From contig JAKZAN010000001.1 of the NCBI GenBank assembly GCA_023053545.1, positions 6,282,565 to 6,346,564 on the forward strand: DNA of 64,000 nucleotides. The letters run 5' to 3'. The position numbers were made by a program, and so were the translations under genes. Below are positions 44,365-58,100 of this stretch, piece after piece (position 1 is the stretch's first letter; the number at the start of each line of letters is the position of its first letter). Under the pieces are notes generated by a model. The model was given only the letters and a program-made list of their open reading frames with translations. It did not search any database and was not told where the DNA came from. Source of the DNA: Lepidurus packardi. Its lineage: Eukaryota > Arthropoda > Branchiopoda > Notostraca > Triopsidae.

Positions 44365-46175
44365 ATGGGGACTTCACATGCCCCTCGAGCTATAGCACTT
44401 ATCAGTTTATGGATTTGGTGCGTGACAAGTGAAGAATTAACGCCACCGTATTTTAATTTAGCTACCGGAAGACGAATAACTGCGTCTTCCACGTGTGGCG
44501 AAGATGTAGCTGGACCTGAACTCTATTGCAAATTAGTGGGAGGCACCAATAATCTGGAAATTAGCAACTATCTCATCCAAGGACAAGTAAAAATGCTGAA
44601 CGAAACTTCCAACTTCGATAAACCTTCTCCTTTACAATGACTCATTCAAACTTCATTGTGTACAAACTATTCTAATCCCAATCCTATTTTCAGGTTTGTG
44701 ATTATTGCGACCCTAACGACCCAATACGTCGACATCCCCCAGAAAACGCCATCGACGGTACAGAACTATGGTGGCAAAGCCCCCCCATGTCGCGAGGCTT
44801 GAAATACTCCGAAGTCAATCTTACCATCGATTTAGGCCAGGTAATAAAAAGGAAAAAGATGTCAGCATGCTCTCTTCAAGATACCCGTTCAAATTGGGGA
44901 TTCAATCTGAAACAAGATTGACAATGACAAGAAAAGGTCACACGGGCTTCGTCTTTGTAAGTTTTTACGCTTGGGAATTTGTCATTTGAAGCCCCTGGGT
45001 GCGTTGAATGGAGAGATGCAACGGATAGGAGGAAACTGGGGCTAAAGATGAGGATGAAAGGCAGAAAACATGTGGTCATCATCTATTTCTCCTTCAAGGC
45101 AGTAAAACGGAAAAGGGCAAAAAGGGCAGTTTTAACTTTAAAAGCCATTTCCACCCCATCAAATCGTTTTGACTCGAAAGTAAAGGATGTAAGCTACCCT
45201 AAATTTAAGCACTAATTCCGAATTCGGGTTTACGTCAATATCTGTTGCTGAGCTAGTTTTTATTTTATCTTTTATTTTTAAAGCTTAAATACGGTTAATG
45301 AGCGGATGCTGTTGCTGGTGTCCGTTCCAAGTCAAAAGTCATCATCCGCCGTTGATATGGACCGTCTCCGCTCTCTTATCGCTATATACAGACCTAGAAA
45401 TACGCCCTTTTGGTGCAACTGTTTACCAGAAGGGAATTTTAAGGAAGGGAACCTTCAAATAAACTTTTTGCCGAGCGTCCCTTCGACTCTGGTCTCCCTC
45501 CATCCATCCGTATATACACAAATACTGTACAAGGCTCCGGTTTCCTCGGTTAATGAAATGTGCCTGTCCTGATGCACTCTGTTGCCCTTTTACTTCTTCC
45601 ACATCTGTTATCGCGTTCCCTTTCCTTGGCTCCCTTGCCTCTTCATTTTCTCCTTCTTTTCACTTTTGCTTTTCTGTTTGTCATAAGATTTGATGTTAAT
45701 TGGTACAGGAGTTCCATGTTGCGTACGTGTTCATCAAAATGGGCAATTCGCCTCGTCCGGGTGTCTGGGTACTGGAAAGATCCACCGACGACGGCCAAAC
45801 CTACAAACCTTGGCAATATTTCGCCGACACTCCAAGGTGCAAACTTTAGCCATTAAGGTCATGGCCTTAAGAAATTAACCCGCTTTTATTTTTAGCGATT
45901 GTGCTGATTTATTTGGACCCGAAACATTGCAGCCCATCACTCAAGATAACTCGGTGGTTTGCGACACACAATTCTCTAAAGTAGTTCCTCTGGAAGATGG
46001 TGAAATTGTGGTGTCGTTGCTAAATAACCGGCCTTCATCCAACACTTTTTTCAACTCGAGCGTTTTGCAAGAGTGGACTAAAGCCACCAACATTCGTATG
46101 AGACTCTTACGGGCTAAGACATTGCTAGGACATTTAATGAACATCGCGAGGAACGATCCTACATTAACACGTCGC
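44365..46175 (+). other. Laminin LN domain (exons 1-4)
   Basis: The polymerisation domain of the alpha chain. The mature start is near '[20 protein letters not shown]'. Signature phrases follow in order: '[19 protein letters not shown]', '[20 protein letters not shown]', '[10 protein letters not shown]', '[20 protein letters not shown]', '[16 protein letters not shown]', ending '[18 protein letters not shown]'-type sequence at the start of exon 5. All motifs look intact, so self-assembly competence is expected. Confidence 0.9.
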
Positions 46176-49100
46176 GTAAGTCGCTAAAGTGTTGCAACAC
46201 TTAGTTTTCACGTCCGTTTGGGCTTTTAGTTCTTTTACTCCATTCGTGACATCAGTATTGGGGGGCGTTGCGTATGTAATGGCCATGCCGATTCTTGCGA
46301 TATTACTGATCCGGAAGACGCGTACAAGCTGCTCTGTCGCTGTGTCCACAACACGTGCGGGGCCCAATGTCAGACCTGCTGTCCGGGATTCGTCCAGAAA
46401 GCATGGAGGCAGTCCAAATCTTCGGATCCCTTTGTCTGCGAAGGTAAGGCTGACACTGTTTAGATTCCGTAGAACTCTTGTCTTCCCTTTCATTTCTTTA
46501 AAATTGTTGCGTTATAATTAATAGCTTGTAACTGCCATGGGCATTCCGAGGAATGTCTATACGACCCAGAGGTGGATCGTCAAGGTTTATCCCTTGATGT
46601 CAACAATATGTATGAAGGGGGTGGCGTTTGTCAAAACTGTCGTCATAACACGGAGGGCATCAATTGCCATCGATGCAAGCCCAGATTTTACAGACCGTTT
46701 GACAGGGCTTTAAATGAGACCGATGTCTGTCAATGTAAGTACCCATTTCCTTTTTACACGACGACATAAAGATTTCAAAATACTGGTTCGATGCAGCTTG
46801 CCAGTGTGACGTATTCTATTCGACCGGAAACTGCGCAGAAGGAACCGGCCAGTGCGAATGCCGACCCCAATACCAATCTCCTGATTGTGATAGCTGCAGT
46901 TTCGGGTACTACGGCTACCCTGACTGTAAAGTCTGCGACTGTCACATAAATGGAACCCGAGGAGCCATTTGCGAAGTAGGGGGAGGTCAATGTCCCTGCA
47001 AACCAAACTATGGGGGTAAAAACTGCGATCGCTGCGCTGAAGGCTTTTATAACTTCCCAGCTTGCATTCGTAAGTTTATTTAAGCACTTTTTAATATTTA
47101 AAGATTCATGATTAAATATGATTAGTTTCCTTTCTTCGATCATTTAAAATATGCACTTGTTTCTATAGCTTGTGAATGCGAGCGACCGGGCTCGCAGTCC
47201 GATGTTTGCGATCTTGAAACTGGCCAGTGTGAATGTGGACACAACTTCGGCACGCGGAGCTGCAACCAGTGCGAAAATGGATACTTCAGCTACCCTAATT
47301 GCGAATGTCTGTTACTGAATATCAAACGTTGTTTTCTATTTTCTGAATCAAAATCTATTTGTTGACCCTAGACTGCAAATGCGATCCAAGAGGAACGGTC
47401 AAAGACATTTGCGACAAAGAAATCGGCAAGTGTATCTGCAAAGAAGGGTATGATGGACTTCGTTGTGATCGCTGCTTAGCTGGATACTACGGGTATCCCG
47501 ACTGCCGACCTTGCAACTGTAGCGTCGTAGGCAGCGCATCAGCGGTGTGTACACCGAATGGCAAATGCCCTTGCTTGCCCAACTTTTCTGGTCGCTCTTG
47601 TGACCAGTGCAGTCCTGGATTTTACAAGTTCCCCGAGTGCTTGGGTAAAAATCACTTCTTTATAATTATCCCTCTTATTATTGATCTATTTTGCCCTTTG
47701 TAGCTTGCAATTGCGATCAGTCTGGATCCTTGGGAGTGACTTGCGATGACGACGGTAAATGCCAATGCAAGAGCAATTTCGACAGCGTACGGTGCGATCG
47801 ATGTCTGGAAGGATTTTACAACTTCCCTATTTGCGAAGGTAAATTCCATGTTTAAACTTCAAAGTACCTGTTGCTCATGAGATACATTCGCAGAGTGCAA
47901 CTGTAATCCAGCTGGTGTGGTAGCCGCTTTCGCTGGGTGCGGATCCGTGCCCAAAGGCGAATTGTGTCAATGCAAAGATCGGGTAGAAGGTCGTATTTGC
48001 GATACGTGCAAACCCTTGTATTGGAATTTGCTACCTTCTAATTCTGATGGCTGCGAAGGTACATTTCAAACTAATTCTTCATTGCTGGGATAATTTATAC
48101 TCGGCTAGTCATGCAAGTTATTTACTAACTATTTCTTGCAGACTGCGACTGCTTCACCGCTGGAACCATGGGTGGAATCCGAGTATGCGATAGCGGCTCC
48201 GGACAGTGTGCGTGCAAACCTTCCGTTGTTGGACGCCGTTGTAGCGAGTGCAGTGACGGCAGTTTCAACCTGCAAGAAGAAAGTGTTTTCGGCTGCATGG
48301 GTAAGTCTTGGGATTTGAAAATATAAGAAAGTTCCCATTCCTACATTATTTTTCTGCATATGATTCAGCTTGTGGATGTAACGTGGGTGGTGCCATTAGT
48401 CCATTTTGCGACAAATTCAGTGGTCAATGCGTCTGCCGTGCTCAGGTCACTGGTCGCACTTGCAGCGAGCCCTTGCAAACCTATTACTACCCCACGCTCT
48501 ACCAATTCCAGTACGAAGCGGAAGACGGGTACACTCCTTCAAAGTCCCCTGTCCGCTTTGGCTATGACAACAGCCAGTTTCCCGGTTATTCTTGGAAAGG
48601 ATATGCCGTTTTCTCGCAGATACAGGTAAATAAAGGCTCGTTTGTAAAGAACATTAATAACGGGGTAAATCTTAGAATGAAATCTTGCACGATATCAATG
48701 TGGACAAACCTTCGCTCTATCGGTTCATTCTTCGCTACGTAAACCGCAACGATGAAGCTATTTCTGCCAAGATTACCATCACGCCGGATAACCCGAATGA
48801 TGCACAGCAGAGTTATATTGCCCGACTAGAACCTAGCAAAGAACCTCGCCTTGTGACTGTTTCAGGCCCTACGGGCAATATTCCATCGCCCTTTGTTTTG
48901 AATCCAGGAACGTGGACCGTGTCGATATCTTCAGAAAAGAATCTCCTGTTGGATTACTTCGTGTTACTTCCAGCCGCATACTATGAAGCTACGGTACTCC
49001 AAGAACATATCCATAATCCGTGCCCTATTGGCGAAGCTTCCACGGGATCATGTGTACATTACTCGTACCCTAACATTACGCACTACGATGCCGTGCGCGG

Positions 49101-52100
49101 CGAAGGTGGATATCGTGCCGAGGGCACTGAGCGAAAGGCTTTGAACTTGTTCGAAGATCGTCAGGTAGTCAAAGTTCGTCTGTACTACGCATTCAGAGTC
49201 ATAATTGGTTTACTTTGCAGACATTGCATGAACTGGGAACAAGCCGTGGAGCGATTCTCAACGAAGATCAGTCGGAACTGCATTTGGATATGCGGGTAGC
49301 ACGACCTGGGAAGTACGTCTTAGTGTTGGTATATTTCACGCCTCCAGCCGGTCAGAAGTCCAACGTGTTCCTTGAAATGAGCACGCAGAGCGGTAAATAT
49401 ACACGATTGAGTTCAGTCAATGAGTATATAATTTAAATTCGATTGGATTATCAGACCAGAGCACTGGCCAAGCTTTGCTTTACGAATGCAGCTACGGTTT
49501 CTTGTGTCGCCAAGCCGTCACAGACGCAGAAGGACGAGTGTCAGCTTTCAACTTGGACACCAATTTCATTAGCATCGTTGTTAAAGTGACTTAAAGTTTT
49601 AGATTCTTCTTTTTTTTATAAAGAGAAGCTTTTCAACACGAATTTCAAATCATAGGGAGAAGACCCATCGGCAATTGTGGACTCAGTCGTCGCTATTCCG
49701 TTGGAGAATTGGTCCTTGGGTCACATCAAACCACGCCCAGTTTGCGTTCGCAAAAATGGGCGATGCGTCCAAGGAACTTTTCCCCTAGCTCCCGATTCTA
49801 CCAAAGTCGAGTTCGAAATAGGCAATGAAGACCAAGTCGCCACTGATTTACCATCAGACATGTACGACGGCTCGAGCAGTTTAGTGTATTTGGACCATAA
49901 AGACGCCATGGTAGATGTAGCGGGCAAAGTTAGCCAACCCGGTTATTACGTGTTTATCGTTCATTTCTATCAGCCCAACTACCCAGGTATAATACTTAAC
50001 CACACATTTAAACAAGTAACAAAAAAACATGCATTGCCTCTGTAGAATTCGACTTGGACGTCTTGCTTCAAAACGGTCAGTTTTACGAAGCCAAACTACC
50101 CGTGTTTCCTTGTCCCTCTAGCTCTGGCTGCCGTGCAGTCATTAAGCAAGCGAACGGGAATCAGAACTTCCCACTTACAGAGAACTTTGTGCTAACGCTC
50201 AAGGTATAACTTTTCTTAAGGCCTTGTTCCATTGGAGTGTAATCTTCTTTTCATTTTTTCACTCCAAACAAAGGAACCGAATCACAAAGCTGTATGGCTT
50301 GATTACGTCTACGTAGTACCCGCGGACGAGTACACTCCGGCTTTGTTAGAGGAATCTCCGGTAGATTTAACCCGTGAATTCATCGCCGAGTGCAGCAAGA
50401 ATCTGTTCTTCTCTGGCACTGATAATGTCTCGGATTTCTGCCGCGATTCCATCTTTACTATTACAACTGAATATAACAATGGGGCTTTAGCTTGCCAGTG
50501 CGACTTCCAAGGCTCGCTGAGCTTTGAATGCGAGAAATTTGGCGGTCAATGTCCCTGCAAAGCCAACGTTATTGGACGTCAGTGTACTCGCTGTCGTACT
50601 GGCCATTTTGGTTTCCCTAACTGCAAACCTTGTGACTGTCCATCTACCGCTCTGTGTGATCCTTTAACTGGTACATTATTAGTACTTATTTGACCCAGAT
50701 AATTTTACAATGCTTCGTTAAATAGGATCCTGCATATGCCCTCCTCGTGTTACTGGACCACGCTGTGACCAGTGCGACACTAACACGTATGGCTACGATC
50801 CCATCATTGGTTGTGAAGAATGTAACTGCAACCGATTGGGAGTCTACCAAGAAAACCTTCAATGTGACTCTTTAACTGGACTCTGTCCGTAAGTTTATCC
50901 TAAAATTCGATCCTTAAAAAGCGTAGAAAATTAACGTAACCATTTTCATTTAGGTGCAAGCCCAATGTGGTAGGTCGTATGTGCGAACGCTGCACTGCAG
51001 GCTACTGGGCTTTCCCATACTGTCAGTTGTGCGACTGCGATGTACGGGGTACTACAGCAGATATTTGCAATCAAGAAACAGCCCAATGTTTCTGTAAAGA
51101 CAACGTCAACGGACACGCTTGTGACATTTGCAAGCAGGGCACTTTCAATTTGCAAGAAGTCAATCCCAAAGGCTGCAGCAAATGCTTTTGTTTCGGGAAA
51201 GCCTCCCACTGTTCCTCTTCGTACGTGTTCCGAAGCGATGTAAGTACTAATTTATTTGTTTACGAAATTTGGCCATCCATGTGATCCACTTCGTGTTATT
51301 GAACGATGTTCAGATATCGGACATGCAAGACTGGTCTTCAGCTGCTTTTGTTATTGGCTCAACTGCGTCTCGTCGTAATGTTGAAGTGCAGATGGATTCT
51401 CTTGAACAAACTGTAAGGGCTGTGCTAGCTGACGTAATCCCTGAAGATGGCGTATTCTACTTTTCGGCGCCATCCTCGTACCTTGGAAACCGTTTACATT
51501 CGTACGGTGGACAGCTGAGTTACATTATGGTCTACACCGAAGGCTTGGTCAGCTACGCCGTATCTGCTCCGGATGTAATTCTCATCGGCGGAGATGTAAC
51601 ACTGTTCCACTTTGCGTTGGAACAGCCGGCAGCTTTGATTCCGTTGTCGCTGAGCGTAGAAATAACGGAACGAAGTTTCGTCTTGTCTTCTGGTTTACCT
51701 GCGTCCAGGGAAAACATCATGGTCTTGTTGAAGGATCTCAAGGGTATTTACATCCGTGGTTCCTATGCCGATCCCACTCGCGAAGCACGTCTTTCGAACG
51801 TCACTCTGGATATCGCAGGGAAGGATCCTGAAACCTATGACGCGGAGTTGGTTTCCTCTGTCGAACAGTGCCAATGTCCTCCCAATTATGTCGGGTTGTC
51901 TTGCGAGGAATGCGCACCAGGGTACTATAGGGTTCCCACCGGACCGTTCGGAGGATTTTGCGTACCTTGCCAGTGCCATGGACATGCTGACACTTGTGAT
52001 GTTCATACCGGCAAATGCCATGTAATTTCTTTGTCTCGTTTCTATTTTATTTATTTTTAATTAACTTGCGGATGATTTTTTGTAGAATTGCAAACACAAT

Positions 52101-55100
52101 ACTTTGGGCGATTATTGCGAAAAATGCGAATCGGGTTACCATGGTATCGCAACTCAGGGTACGCCAAACGACTGCCTGATTTGTGCGTGTCCCTTACCAA
52201 CCCCATCCAACAAGTATGTAACAGCGTTTTTTTAACAAAATTTCATGGATTTCACTGTATTTCTTAGTTTTGCGGACTCGTGTGAAATGACTCCTGATGG
52301 TCAACCCCTCTCTTGTGTGTGCCAACAAGGGTACACTGGTCTGTACTGCGAATCTTGCGCTCCTGGGTATTACGGCGAGCCTGAGATTGCCGGTGACTAC
52401 TGCAAACCTTGCAACTGCTCAGGAAACATCGATCCAACGGACCCAACGTCTTGCGATACTGTGACGGGTATTTGCTTGAAATGTCTGAGCGACACCGGTG
52501 GGCCAGCTTGCAGCTTATGTGCGCCAGGATTTTTCGGGGATGCTGTCGGTCTCAAGGATTGTCAACGTAAGTGACAATGTGTTCTTTCTCGGTATTCTGC
52601 CTGTATTCTGAATGTAGTCTTGGGTTTGGGACGAAGTATTGGTTTGTATCCCAATATTGCTTTGTATCCCAATACCTTTAGACAAGTGATCCCCAACCTT
52701 TTCGGTACCGCGGACCGGTTTCTAAGGAGAAATTGTTCTGCGGACCGGTGGGGGGTAGGGTGAGATGGGGGGTGTTCAGTATGTGGCCTATACAGGTGCA
52801 ATCCACTTACTCAACCACCGCGGCCCGGTGGTTGGGGACCACTGCTATAGACTACACACCACTTGAATACTGTGTGATAAAAAAAACTCCATAATTTTTA
52901 AATCTGTTTCCAGATTGCGATTGTGATCAGTGTGGTGTGAGTGAATGCAACAGTTTCACTGGCGATTGCATATGTAAAGTCAATGTCGTTGGGGATAAGT
53001 GTGACCGTTGCGAGTTAGATCACTATGGATTTGCCACCTGCCAAGTACAGTCCCCGAAAAATGAAACAATCCTAGCTTTGATACTAAAAACTGGCATTCT
53101 AGGGTTGCAGGGCCTGCAATTGCGGTGTAGCGTCGGAGACCTCACAGTGTGACGATGGGACCGGTCAATGTCGATGCAAACCTGGAGTTACTGGAAGAAA
53201 CTGCGATCGTTGTACTTCCGGTTACTGGAACTACACTCCAGAAGGCTGCGTGTGTAAGTTGACCCTTCCTTTCTAAAGAAATGCGTTGACGTTATTCTTT
53301 AAAGCGTGTAACTGCAACACGGACTACTCGGTGGGCGTGGGCTGCAATCCTCAAACTGGACAATGCGAGTGCTTACCGGGAGTTATTGGTGACAAGTGCC
53401 AGTCCTGTCCTTATCGATGGGTTCTGGTGGAAGACCAAGGCTGCGAGAATTGCGATTCTTGTATTCACAACCTACTGGATGTGACGGACCACATGCGCAA
53501 TACCATCGATCCTGTCCGTTTCGAGTTCGAGGTAAAGTTAAATCGTCTTAAATATCGAATCTTTGAGTAGGCGATGAAGAATTGAGTCTTACGAACCTTA
53601 GCAATTTTTCCAATCATTATTATTTGATTTTACCAACAGACTGTAGCCTTAAGTTTCTTTACGAGGCAAAAGTTGGCGACCTTGAACCAATCTGTCGAAG
53701 ACATGCGAGGTTCTGTAGATTTGCTCAATCCCTCTAATGTGGAACTAACTTCATTGGCTCAGAGCGTTGAAGATCTGGAAACTAAGGGACGCAACTTGAA
53801 ATCACGGTTAAGTGACACACAGCAAACGGCGAAAGAAAACACTCAAACTGGTAATCAAGTGCGTTTGGAAGCACTCGACATGGAAAAGCTGATCGCTGAT
53901 ACCGTTCAGAAAAGTCGTGCAGTCATAGACGAGATTTCCAAATTGGCAGCGGGTTTGGAGGCTGGCGCAGGGCCTCAGATTGACCAAGCTTTAAACGAGG
54001 CTCAGAATGTGTTGCAAGAAATCCGCACGCGTAACTTTGAGCAGCGTAAAGGTTTAGCTGGCGGAGAATTGTCGGAAGCTATTGCTTTGTTGGATCGCAT
54101 GCGAGACGTTACTGTCCCTGTTCGCGACAGTGCGAATACGGTGTCCAAGCTCAAAGACAAGATCCTCGATTTGATCCTGCGTTTGGCAGATTTACGCGAT
54201 AACAGCCGTGCCGCTCAAGATAAGTCCAATCAAGCCTTGGCCCTGACAAGCAAGAATCGCAATTCCCCTTCCTTGGCAGCTGTTTCTGATATCAAAGCTC
54301 GCAATGCTACTGTGCTGGCAACTGCGAAGCAAACCTGGGATTTAGTAGACGAAGCCAAGACACTGTTGGAAGAAGCTCAAAGGATCTATGATGAATTAAG
54401 TAAGTTTGTATATTCAGTAAAAGCGATTGTGTGCTGTTGAATGTATACTAATTGGGTTCTTTAAACTGATGCAGATTTAGAAGTGGAACGCTTGCGTAGC
54501 GTGAAGGAAACGTTGGAAAGTAACATTATTCGAAAAGAAGAAGACCTCTCGGTCGTGCGATTACCCGTGCACGAAGCTCAAGAGTATGCCAATTTACTAA
54601 TTAACCAAGTAAGTCTCAATATTATATTTATATTTAAATCATATTATTATATTTAGATTACTATTAAATGTTTGTGTATTTATTTGCATTAGAATTTAAT
54701 AACATTTTTCTTTGTTTAGGCTGGGGATTTGGACAAACTCTTGGCCGATACTCGTCAGACATCTGAAAATGCATTAGCCGCAGCCAACTCGTACAAGAAT
54801 ATCGTAGCGGCTATTGACGAAGCACTGCAGGCCGCTATAGAAGCTAAAGCTGCTGCCGATAATGCTACCACCATGGTACTTTTTTTTTTTTATAACTTCA
54901 GTAGTTTCTGTACCTAAAGAAATGTGCTAGTCTGACGGCGTTGGCGAACGAGCTGGTGCCTCCAGGGAAAGATCGACAGCTTTGTTAATTGCGGCTCAAG
55001 AGGCTTTGAACAAGGCGCAGTTCAATTTGGCTCCGCGTTTGCAAGCCGCGCGTAATACCGTCCAGCAAATCGAGAAAATGAACCAAGAAACAGTGGAAGG

Positions 55101-58100
55101 ACTAAAGTATATTAATGAGTAAGGAAATAATCCATGTAAAAGTGGTCATGTGCATTGAAATGGTATCTTTTTTTTTGTTTATTCCTAGTGTACTGCAAAA
55201 ACTTCCACAATCTAAACTGCGAGATTCCGCCCGCCAAGCTGTGGAAGACAGCAATGCCGCGCAAAGCCAAGCAGCTGGTTCTTTGCAAATCATTGACGGA
55301 ATTTATAAACAGTTGCCATCTAAGCAAGACAAAGCGCGTCAATTGTCACGCGATATCGACGCGACCAACAAAGCTACGCAGTTTGCTCAGAAAGAAGGTA
55401 ATATGATCAAATATTTGGAGAAACTAGGCGTTTTGAATTCCATTTTTGTTTTCCCACAGTAGATCGAGTAATGGCTGTCACTCCGGATATGAGAAACCTG
55501 ATGGGTAAATTGTTTGAAAAACAAACGTTTTTGCGGGACTTGGGAGTGGATGTAGGCGAAAAGATTGCCGAATTGAAACGCAAAGTAGCCCTCGCTCGAG
55601 ATCAAGCCAATCGGTAACTTAAGCTTTCGTTTCGTAGTAGAAAAGAAAAATCTACATGAATTTTGCAATACTTGCAGTGTCAAGGTGGGCATGACTTTCT
55701 ATCCGAACACCACCTTGCAGTTAGTGAACCCGGACGGTTTGAGTCGCGCGGCCACGGCGTTGGATTTCTCGTTCTATTTCCGTACTAAAGAGCAGAATGG
55801 TTTCTTATTCTATTTGGGTAATGAAATCGGCACTAGCAAGAAAATGAGAAGGACTTTAACGGTTCGTGTTCTAACTTTTCTCCTTTTTCTGTAACATTTA
55901 TTAAATTTGATATATTGACTTTAAGGATGATTTCATGGCGTTGGAAATCCATAATGGATACTTGACTCTGACTGCCGACTTGGGTTCCGGACCGCACTCT
56001 GTTGTTAACAAACGCTACGTAGCTGATGATACTTGGTACCAAGCTGCCCTTCAACGGTAATTCTAATAATTGATTTTAATTTCTAATAAAACAAAAAATG
56101 ACTTTCTAATAATAAAAAAATTAAAATAATTGATTTTGTCTAGTAATGGAAAATCCGTCAAGTTGAAAGTGATTTCTGAAGATTCTTCCGGTGCAGCGAT
56201 GCCTTTTGAGAACGAGGCAGTTTTGCCGGGTACTGCCTCAATCCTCAACTTGGATCAGCAACTCTCCAAGATGTATGTTGGAGGTTATCCTTCCTCGGCC
56301 CGTATTCAACAAGCCGTGAAATTTCCCTCCTTCGAAGGCACAATTGAAGACCTAGTGGTGGCTGAAGTACCAATTGGCCTCTGGAATTTTGTCGACGCCG
56401 AAAACGTCTACGGAGCCGAAGAAAGGTACGTAAAGCTTTCATAGTTCATAATAGAAAACTTTCAATTATTTCGTTATTTTTAGGGATAAATTGAAGAACT
56501 TGCAACAGAGCACTGGTCTTCGGTTTGACGGCGAAGGCTATACTATTGTCGACCGTCGTTCGCACAAATTCCGGGATCGATTGGACATCCAGATTGGTTT
56601 CCGAACTGTGGCTGAAGACGGTCTGATCTTCTTAGTCGGCAAGGACAAGGAATTCATGTCGGTTGAGCTACGGGGTGGACGCGTGTTGTATCAGGTAAAG
56701 ACCCCAAAAATGCATCCTCGATACATGCAACCCATTCCTGGTTTCTAGTACGATTTGGGTGGCGGCGTAGTTGCCATGTCTTCACCTACAGCCTACAATG
56801 ATGGAGAATGGCACACAATCGTAGCAGCTCGAGATAGACGTGACGGAGTCCTCATTGTAAGCTACTGAATATCCCCAGCAAAATTGATTTTCTATTTTGT
56901 CTATTTTTTTTTAAACAATCTATAGGTGGACCAAGTGCAATTGGCATCAGCAAAGAGCCTGAGTTCTGATGAAGAGCTCACAGTAGGTGACGTCATGTTC
57001 ATTGGCGGTTACCCAGGCGACCACGGTTACGGTACCGTCACTTCAATCGGGTTTGATGGCTGTATTGACCGCGTAGCCATTACGGGGACGCCTGTAGATT
57101 TGAGCCAGAACATAGAAGCCCTGGGAGCGGTTGCCGGTTGCCCTACCAAGGTCAGCCAACAGTTACAGGGTTAGTGTGATTAAAGAGTTGGAGATTTAGG
57201 TGGCCACTAGCATTGGATTCGTCGAAAACGCAGCGGGCTACGCTGCCCTACCTGGGTTGAGCATCGAGTCCTTCGCACAAGTCAACTTCAAATTCAGGAC
57301 CAAAGACAACAACGGGTTGATCTTCTACATGTCATCCGAAGATCAAAACCATCGCATATCTTTGGCCTTGGTTGAAGGCGGACTTGTCATGCGAACGGGA
57401 CCCTCCAATACGGAGCTGAGCACAGGTCAAACCAAATACAATGACGGGGTGTGGCACGTCGTCACTGCGACTGTGGACGGAGGTGAACTTCGCTTGGACA
57501 TCGACGATTTCGATGTTTTCACGTAAGCTAATGGGCGAATGGAAGGAGTTTACGTAACCGCTGAGGTACCTTTTCCTTTAGTACCCAAGCCACCGAACGC
57601 ACACCGTTGGTTATTCCGGCCTGGCCCATCTATTTCGGAGGTCTGCCAGAAAGCTTTAATCTGGCTAACGGGGCAGCAGCAGTGGATATACCTTTCGTTG
57701 GGTGTTTGGGCGACGCCACTATTAACGGCAAGGTTATTGACTTTGCTTCGGCAGTCGAAAAGTCTGGTGTCACGTTGGGCCGATGTCCTTCTAGTGATAC
57801 CTTAGTCATGCCTAAACTCCCGCTACCAAGTGAGGATTTATTTTTTTTAAATAGTTGTCGTATTAATATCCAACGATTTGTATAGTACCTACTGTCCCGT
57901 CTGTACAAGAGAACGAAATAATACCCGAACAGCCCACCACAACCGTTTCACCCACTACTACTGTGTTCACTACTACAACCGAACCGTCAGTAGAAGGTAA
58001 ATATATCGCTACCATGTAGACTAGAGTATCTTAACTTTACAATATTCAAAAACTTAGCTCCTGATATTGACGTCAGCGAAACGGACCAGGAGGAAGAAAC

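Noticed and set aside
57151-57199. Laminin exon continuing past 'CPTK' into 'VSQQLQG'
   Set aside because: That reading hits a stop, and no phase-compatible donor follows. The donor AAG|GTCAGC gives a 49-bp intron and keeps the frame.
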